From: Micropterix aruncella
Taxonomy: Eukaryota > Arthropoda > Insecta > Lepidoptera > Micropterigidae
Length of the DNA stretch: 64,000 nt
Assembly (NCBI GenBank): GCA_944548615.1
Contig: OX155954.1
Span: 9,357,881-9,421,880 of the forward strand
Direction of reading: 5' to 3'
This document shows positions 57,281 through 64,000 of this stretch, piece by piece. The position numbers were made by a program, and so were the translations under genes. The notes beneath the pieces are model-generated. The model made no database searches and was not told the origin of the DNA. It saw only the letters and a list, made by a program, of their open reading frames with translations. Position 1 is the stretch's first letter. Every line of letters begins with the position of its first letter.

Positions 57281-58194
57281 CATGATTTTTATTCTTTTAA
57301 ATATATTTGCTTGTTGACTCCATATCCTCTAAATTTCAGGGATTTTTCACAATTTTCAAGTATTGTTTTTTTTTGTTCTCACAGATTTCATGGATAATTG
57401 TAGTATGCATCTCTGACCCTGTCAAGCACCACATCATCGCTGCTTCTATTATGGAATCCTGCAGATAATTGGTTAAGTGTAGTAGTGTCCGGATGCCGGT
57501 CACGTTGCTCTTGTTCAAAGGCCTAGGTTTCATGCACGCTACTTTGCCCGAACTGCACTAGGGGTCGACAATGCAGCAATAAATGCACTAGAATGTTACT
57601 TGTGATTTCTTAAAAATAAACTTCCTTGTCGTATCCACTACTATCACAGAAAGTAGCATATTCCAATCAAAACGTGTGTTTTTTTCCTATTCTTGCCATG
57701 TACCCGACGTACTACAATAGTGACGACATAGCACTCGAACCCGGATTACGATAAATATTTTTTTATACTAAATTCAACTAACAAACATATTCTTATTACC
57801 TATAGAGTTTAACTCGATAACCGAAATTCTTATCGTAGTAACGGTGTCATTGATGTATGTGCCTACTGCGAGTTGAGAAGATAAGGGCTACGCGAAGCTC
57901 TCGTAGAGGGTCTACGCCGGCGTAGCCGTCGTAGACAAATGAGCGTTTCGCGTGACTTCCCCGTTATTTGAACGAACTGAAAACGTAGTTCGAATTTCAG
58001 GCGGGAACACGTGTACTAAAGGGCGAGAATTCGAGCGCAAATGAGGTAACGAAATGTGATTGAGCTTGTTTTACTATTTTACTCATCAGTATTATTTATA
58101 ATTCAAACGCTCGCTGCAAATAACCCTTAATATAATTCAATGTGTGTATGTAAAGACTATGTCTTTCACGATTTATTTCGCAATAGCATGTCGC
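57281..58194. other. Unassigned; GC-richer block at 57840-58050
   Basis: A 65-codon minus frame at 57336-57533 looks mildly protein-like (NVTGIRTLLHLTNYLQDS) but matches no family I know. The 57840-58050 block, with 'cgccggcgtagccgtcgtag' near 57915, is single-copy. Confidence 0.25.
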
Positions 58195-59290
58195 ACTTTC
58201 GGGATGCCACCTACAACGGGTAAATCCGTCACCCCAGGAAGTTATAACGATATGTAATCGTTCAAAGTGGAGTGTACGTATAGAATTAGGGGCAACACAG
58301 TCGACCGTCTAGCTACGCCGACTCGTCCGCAAGAGTCCAACTCCTTACCACGTGGAACTGGGAAGTTAACCTAACGGGCAGCCTTGCGCCCTCACTTTCA
58401 GATTTGGCCGGATTTCTTCGTGCTCCCGTCTTGTTACAGTTCCGAAGTCGCTTGCGCGACCTTTACCCAATGTAAGCGGTAATTCAGTTGAAAATTTTCT
58501 GGGGACTGCGACATCCTTTGCCTCTCTACCACTCGGGATCGGGTGGCTGGTAAGTCATTTCAAGAGCGGCTAAAATCAGTTCAACACCCACCTCCGCCTC
58601 TTAGGAAACCGAATATCGTTTCCAGACCCCCCACCCTTGGTTATTCCCCGTAGTGCACAGTCGATTAGCTGACGCCGCACGATGCGCAAACCGCCCAATT
58701 GCACCCGATGAACATCATCCGGGCACACTGAGAAAAATATTGAAATATTCTGTATAAAACTGTAATAACACAATTGTGTTATTACAGTTTTATACAGAAT
58801 AACGACGTTTCATTTATAATTTTGTTGAATTACAAGGAATTTTGACGGACCTCAATTACTCGATTAACTCAACATTATAATATCAACATGAAAATATCAA
58901 CATTTTCCTTACGGTTAATACGAAAATAAGAGTATACTGTAGTTTCAACATGATTCATGTGTCCGACTATAACCGTACGTATACTACAACATGCTGTCAT
59001 GTTAGAAGCGGGATCCCTAGGTCGCGACGTAATCAAATAACATTATGTTTTAACATTACGACACGGTAAATACCGCCACACCACATCGTTACGCGTCATA
59101 GACATATGGATGACAGTTCGAGTTATATACGTAATCCTCATTGAAACATGCGTTTTTCCGTTTATTACATAGTTATATTTTTCTTAGTGCAGAGTCCGTA
59201 CCAGGATCGACCTTTTACGTGGAGGCTACCGAATGGGGACTGAACCGTGGGTTGAGTCGACCCCGATGAACGAGCGGGTCTATTTTTATA
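58195..59290 (+). mobile_element. R-family element carrying an M element
   Basis: R sequence runs from 'actttcgggatgccacctac' (58195) through the conserved hairpin AACGAT-ATGTA-ATCGTT (~58245-58261) to 'cacccgatgaacatcatccg', is interrupted by M (58726-59189), and resumes 'agagtccgtaccaggatcga', 'acgtggaggctaccgaatgg'. The 3' end is degraded and no clear target duplication was found. Confidence 0.8.
58726..59189 (+). mobile_element. M-family TIR element, full-length copy
   Basis: It begins CACTGAGAAAAATAT and ends ATATTTTTCTTAGTG, flanked by CA on both sides (58724-58725, 59190-59191). 464 bp. Just inside the left end is a perfect 56-bp palindrome (58746-58801, arms tattctgtataaaactgtaa...). 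CACTG-type ends with a 2-bp duplication hint at a CACTA-like origin; that assignment is speculative. Confidence 0.85.
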
Positions 59291-59894
59291 TTCACAGGCA
59301 ATATTTAAGTGTGGAGGATATTTCTTAAGCTGTCGAATTCCACATCAGTATTCACAGTCGATACTGACGGGGTCCCTCATTGCAAGTGTACCTTAACTAT
59401 TGCCAGAAACTATAACAGTGGCCTAAGCCGAACCGTTAGCAGCCAAAAGCATGTTGCAACACGGTGCGCACCCCTCCCGTGGCATATTCATGCACTCACA
59501 ATCGAGCCATCCTCTCATTATTAATGATCGATCAAAAACAATGGCCAATAATTGTCCGACGTACAATGTAATCTGGTCGTGCGTTCGCCATAACTCTCGC
59601 GGCGCGGGCTCGATTCCAAATGTCGAAATCGATTGCAATGCCGAGTCTTTTTTCAATCGAATGATAACTCCGATGAATACGTTTCCTGGTGCTATTGTCG
59701 GCGCGCTAATAGATTTATGACGTTTTGAAATGCCGCGTTGCCGACGGGCGTCGGGCCGATGTAACCTTTCTTGCCGAGCAATGGATTTATGTTCGCAGAT
59801 ATACATTCAATATAGATTCTAGGAACTATTGGAGAGATTGCACTGGAGCTGTATAGTAATGAATTACATTACCTAAAGGCCGCAAAGGCCGTAA
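59291..59894. other. GC-richer non-repeat block
   Basis: 59440-59830 is single-copy and balanced in composition, with long overlapping open frames on both strands (127 codons minus, 89 plus) and no domain. 'ctctcattattaatgatcga' near 59511 contains a palindromic ATTAAT core. Candidate constrained non-coding DNA. Confidence 0.25.
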
Positions 59895-60480
59895 AAAACA
59901 AAGTTATTTTCAGACGACAATCTTCTTTCAGAGTCCAATAGCATAGCCCGACGCGAACATCTCGCATTTGACTCTTACCGTGATAGGCTACAGCATTTTA
60001 ATATGCTGTCGCTTGAGGATCGGCGAACTGCTGCGGATATGACTGCGCTACATGACATCGTCAATGGGACGCTGGATAGCCCATACATAGTTTCGAGCAT
60101 CGCTCTGAAGGCGCCGCAACGTAAAATCCGATCTATACAGTTATTCGAGCCCCCGAGAGGACATTCTAACTACACGCGCAATTCAATGCTTAACCGATTG
60201 CCGCGTACGTATAATGATAAATTCACAGGGCTTGACATTTATAGTAGAAACAAAATTAGCTTCAAATCGGCAGTACGAACCGCCCTTGAAGCTGCAGCCA
60301 CAACTGCCAGTAGTTATTGATTTGTAATATGTATGTATAAATATAATATAACTTATATATGTATTCCCATTTACTTATTTTGAATTTATGTTGTATAAGT
60401 TTATATGTCAGCGGCTAACTCTACAACTTTTGCGGTCATTTGATTAATAAATATTTATGGATGTATTGTATTTTTTGTTT
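59895..60480 (+). pseudogene. CR1/Jockey-type LINE 3' end
   Basis: From ~59920 the frame reads NSIARREHLAFDSYRDRLQH and continues MLSLEDRRTAADMTALHDIVNG to a stop at 60320, with NSMLNRLPRTYN and FKSAVRTAL near the end. L--LE-RR---D---L--I-NG ... NS---RL---YN ... FK--L is the standard C-terminal pattern of these LINEs. A TAA just upstream and the missing RT mark it as a truncated copy; an AT-rich UTR follows. Confidence 0.75.
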
Positions 60481-60679
60481 CATAATTTAGTTTGTAAAAT
60501 ATTTTTCAAATAATTTCGAACGGCATAAGTCATAATCGGCATGAGAACATGTTTTTTTTAAGAATTATGTATCTAATTATAAGTTCATGCTGGTACTTAC
60601 CTAAATAAATAAAATAAAATAAAATAAATAAAAATAAATAAAATAAAACCTTCGTAATATTTTATTTTGCTGCGAGCTA
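60481..60679. other. AT-rich spacer with AAAATA repeats
   Basis: An (AAATA)n-type tract occupies 60602-60650. On the minus strand it forms a T-rich run ending TTTAG|GTAAGTACC (junction 60601/60600), splice-like but possibly fortuitous. Confidence 0.4.
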
Positions 60680-61457
60680 TTTTATTTTTTTATTTGTTGT
60701 TTTGGGCTTTTCTAAGGTCTTTATGAGCTTTCTGTTGTTTTCGCCACCTGCTATAGTTCTGCGCTAAGCCTCGTGTCATTTAAGAACAGCAACAGGATTT
60801 TGGCGCCAGATTGTTTTACCTCCCCCGGTTGGAGGTAATGACCACCCAAGTGGGTGTATCTTTTACGCATCGGCGGGTCACACTCGAACATGAGGTGCAG
60901 GGGAGTTTCCTCTGCCTCTTGGCAGAACCTGCACATTTTCGTGTCCCGGAGCTTGAGGTTGTACTTGTGTTTGTTCAGGCCACAATGCCCCGTGAGCGCC
61001 CTCACCAGTATGCTTAGATTGTTCCTATTTAGCGATAAGGCCTCACAGGCAGTCTTACGATCGTAAGCCTTAATTAGCGCTTTGGAATGATTCAACCCCT
61101 GCGTGTTGTTCCAGTGACATACTTTTTTGAGCATTAGGTTTGCAAGGCTTTTTGGTAGGCCACAGCAAGGTTCAGGGCCGTATAACGTTCCCTTTGCTTC
61201 CGTCTTAGCATGGCAAGTTCGTCGGCTTTTTCATTTCCCTTGATTCCTGCATGGCCGGGAAGCCATCATAGAATTACCCTGTTCTTTTCGCCCAGGGAAT
61301 TCAGTAGTGATACGCAGTTTTGAACCAGCTTTGAATTAATGGTATTCGAGGCTAGTGCCTCGTATGAAATCATGAAAAACTTGTTTTTTGGACTTCTAAA
61401 CCAGGCTCCACTCTTAAATACTATCACCTCAGAACTTACACCTAAATGTATTATCAT
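60680..61457 (-). pseudogene. RNase H-bearing LINE, C-terminal fragment
   Basis: On the minus strand, 61457-61200 encodes the second half of an RNase H fold (VQNCVSLLNSLGEKNRVIL, a TGA stop, then WLPGHAGIKGNEKADEL). 61134-60751 encodes LSILVRALTGHCGLNKHKYNL and the zinc knuckle CRFCQEAEETPLHLMFEC. This RNase H plus CCHC order is known from the I/R1/LOA-type LINEs. The in-frame stop and a frame change show that it is dead. A second piece of the same element lies at 34042-34335. Confidence 0.8.
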
Positions 61458-61647
61458 TTATACTCTTTTTTCTATCAAAATATGTTAAATTTAATGGATT
61501 TTTTATTAGGAATAGTGAAAATATAAACACATACATACTTACGTACATACATATACATGTATATCCAGGATCAAAGGAATTTGGAAAACAGGTATGTTAA
61601 GTACCAACATAGAGAACCTGGACGTCACGCCGTTACAACTTTAGAGA

Positions 61648-62727
61648 ACTAGAGCTGTCAACTACAAAGGGCGTACCCGTCAGCTCAGGAAGTTTTAACG
61701 ATATTTGATCGTTAGATCTCCCGTGAGGTGAGCGTAGAAGACTTGGGACGAAAACGGTCCACTGTCTAGTTACGCCACCCACCCGTAAGAGACCAACGCC
61801 TTACCGCGAGATAACCAGGATAATGACACAGCGGGCCGACACTCACGCCCTTACTTCCAGCTGCAAAGAGATTACTCCGGTCACCCGACTGGTTACAGGT
61901 TCGAGGTTGCTTGCGCGGTCCTATCCTTTACGTAGCGGTGATACGGTGTCTAACGAACCAATCGCGGACCACGGCAGCCAGTATCGGTTAGAAGAATGGT
62001 CGTTTCAAGGGCAGTTGCCGCAAGGTTAACAACTACTCTCGATATATAGGAAACAATACTGTTTCTAGACTCTCCCCGCTGTCTGTCGGAATGCACAATG
62101 AGGTTGATGCCTCACGGTGCGCAAACTCCGTTGACTCCAAACAGGTTGACTCCTAAGGGAAACTGGCCCGCAGACCAGAGTCCTACCCGGGCTTACAATT
62201 CCGCGTGGAGGCCGCCGGATAAGTGTTGGCCCATGCACTAAAAAAAAAAACGATTTCTTCCTAAATTACCGCTTCGTTATTACGGTTTTATACAGAATAA
62301 TGATGTCATCGTAATTTTGATGAATTACAAGGAATTTTGTTGAAACTCCATTACTCGATTATATGTTTCATCATTATCCGTACGGGTAATACGAAAAACA
62401 ACGGTATAATGTAGCTTCAACATGATTTTTGTAACTGACTTTAACATTACGTATATAATAACATGCTCTCATGGTAAAAGCAAGATCTCGTTGTGCGGGT
62501 GTATTTACGTTGAGCGTCGTTACGTGTATTACGTTACTACACCGTTACGCGTCATATTGATACATACTTTCGAACCACATTACATGTTATATACGTAATC
62601 CCTTCTGAAACATGCGTATTTCCGTGTATTACAGCGTTATATTTTTCTCAGTATGCGTCTGGCCGACCCTACACAGTCTTAGTCGCCAAACTGCGACACG
62701 GCCCATTAGCTCCTTAACATTAGCTCC
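61648..62727 (+). mobile_element. R-family element with target duplication and nested M element
   Basis: It starts ACTAGAGCTGTCAACTAC and ends CCATTAGCTCCTTAACATTAGCTCC, flanked by a perfect 13-bp duplication ACAACTTTAGAGA (61635-61647, 62728-62740). The second hairpin AACGAT-ATTTG-ATCGTT is intact; the first (AGGGCGTACCCGT) is weaker. An M element sits at 62236-62653; without it the copy is ~660 bp. The 3' tail unit 'ttagctcc' is doubled. Confidence 0.88.
62236..62653 (+). mobile_element. M-family TIR element, copy 3
   Basis: It begins CACTAAAAAAAAAAACG and ends ATATTTTTCTCAGTA, flanked by TG on both sides (62234-62235, 62654-62655). It aligns with the 58726 copy through 'ttttatacagaataa', 'gaattacaaggaatttt', 'gcgttatatttttct', but lacks the left arm of the 56-bp palindrome. 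Confidence 0.85.
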
Positions 62728-62740
62728 ACAACTTTAGAGA

Positions 62741-63224
62741 TAGTTTAATATTAGGTAGATGCTCGGAACAACTCGATCTGCTCATCAACCACGCGGACTC
62801 CATCTCCAACTTTACTATCCAAAAGATCCGCCATTTTCTCCATAAATCATGAGACTGACTCGGTCGTTCGGTCACTTTTACGGCTCGAAAATTACGAATC
62901 CGTTCAGTGATCCGCGAGAATGCGACCGGCTCACTTCAAACGTCGCGCTTTGTCTTTGAGGCGGCCGCCGATAATGACTCATAATTACCATGCGAACGAT
63001 TTCCCGAAAGATTAACAGACTGCGCGTAATGTACCTACTCGCACAAACCTATTAGAATTTCAGATCCGGATCGATTTAAATCTCTGAACTACTCCATAAA
63101 TAACAATGATTTATATTATACTCAAGTAATTATGTCATATTATCTGGTGTTACTCATTTGGTGGAATTTAAAATCGAATTAATAAACTGAAGTAGATAAA
63201 TTAAGAAAAGTTGCTCTTTGCTAT
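62741..63224. other. GC-richer non-repeat block
   Basis: 62780-63010 is single-copy, with 'tgaggcggccgccgataatg' near 62957 and an ATAATTA core at 62981. No ORF of note; the rest is AT-rich. Confidence 0.25.
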
Positions 63225-63605
63225 TCTGCTTTCCCGGCCCACCAAACCGTAGAACAGGGAAAGTATTTTTCAAGATGGAGGTACAAGTATCCATTTTGAG
63301 CCCGTCGGAAACGATTAAGACCATTTACGGATGGAAGTCTGTCTGTGTGTGTGTGTATTCCTCCATGATAGCGCCCAAACGCTTAATCCGATTGATCTGA
63401 AGTTTGGCATGCAGTCATTATTTGGTCATGGCTATTGTTGAAAAGATCCATACAGATGTGGTTGAAAGCTGTCCACCAGGGTGCGCACTAATCATATTTC
63501 AGTCTCGAAATATTGGACTTATAGACATGAAAATTGATACACAGATGCCTTGTTGGGCCGAAATTCCATTGCAAAATTGTGGTTTCAATATCTCATAGCT
63601 TTAGA
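63225..63605 (+). repeat. PQ-family repeat, copy 5 (3'-incomplete)
   Basis: It matches copy 4 from 'gagcccgtcggaaacgatta' through 'cttaatccgattgatctgaa', 'ctccatgatagcgccc' and 'tatttcagtctcgaaatatt', and matches copy 1 in 'acacagatgccttgt-gggcc'. It then loses similarity. Confidence 0.75.
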
Positions 63606-64000
63606 GCAATTATGTTGGATTGCAAATGTTCAAATAATCGCGTTAAAAAAATTCAAGACGAAATTGTTTCCTATATACTTTAACCGACGATACTTTATTT
63701 ATTATTTATTTATTTATAAGTACTTATTACAACGGTTACGACTAATTATACCAAACAAGTTCAAGAATCAAACAAACAGTTCAGAGAAACCGTCACATCG
63801 TGTTTGGCACCTGCCTAAAACTCATCTAACTAGGTCAACTAAGGCCTGTATCTAGATGAGCTAACTGCAATACGTATAATGACAATGATAAGCACGTCAT
63901 ATCAGGTAACTACATATAACTAAACAAAATATTTACTAGCTATAATATCTATAAATATATATATATACAATATATACAAACATACATATAATATATATAT
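63606..64000. other. AT-rich window end
   Basis: A TTTATTTATTTATT tract lies near 63691-63720 and TA-rich sequence at the very end. Nothing recognised. Confidence 0.35.

Overview
The window looks like nuclear DNA of an insect, most likely a moth or butterfly. It is AT-rich with GC-richer islands, has no dense coding, and is packed with non-LTR retrotransposon debris (RTE-like, R1-like, CR1/Jockey-like and an RNase H-bearing type), tRNA-headed SINEs and many short DNA transposons (hAT, pogo, piggyBac and unclassified TIR families). The Lepidoptera call is an inference from overall style. No host gene was identified by name and no database search was possible.

Host-gene signal. The best candidate is on the minus strand. 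A very GC/CpG-rich block (44645-45060) is followed by a 29-codon open exon (44639-44553) that ends exactly at a consensus GTAAGT donor. About 38 kb downstream on the same strand (junction 6308/6307), a branch-point-like motif and pyrimidine tract lead into CAG|GTAAGT, the zero-length-exon layout of a recursive splice site. The simplest model is that most of 1-44.5 kb is one long first intron of an unidentified gene. Scattered non-repeat, GC-richer blocks (for example 1.25-1.64, 11.0-11.66, 24.4-24.9, 27.2-27.7, 28.9-29.4, 32.8-33.2, 35.2-35.7, 50.6-50.9, 59.4-59.8 and 62.7-63.0 kb) are the likeliest places for regulatory sequence.

Mobile DNA. The most intact element is a 2.55-kb RTE-like LINE (45117-47667) inserted just upstream of the GC-rich block. 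It has a perfect 18-bp target duplication, one frameshift and a truncated 5' end. At 16.7-20.0 kb there is a datable stack: a hAT-type element (8-bp duplication GTTTAGGT) hosts a copy of a ~660-bp repeat (called R here), which hosts an opposite R copy and a truncated R1-like LINE, both at the same 13-bp target. R recurs at 4.3, 10.4, 37.2, 58.2 and 61.6 kb; its 5' end carries paired hairpins that survive sequence divergence. Other families with several copies here are PQ (1, 33.4, 39.5, 50.9, 63.2 kb), T (31.5, 40.3, 41.4 kb; 8-bp duplications), F (38.0, 39.6 kb; 3-bp AGT duplications), M (26.4, 58.7, 62.2 kb; two of three inside R), Y (7.4, 56.7 kb), Z (49.2, 52.5 kb) and a tRNA SINE (40.6, 56.4 kb).

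Family letters are local labels. Boundaries were read by eye; those with target-site duplications are reliable to a base or two, the rest are approximate.
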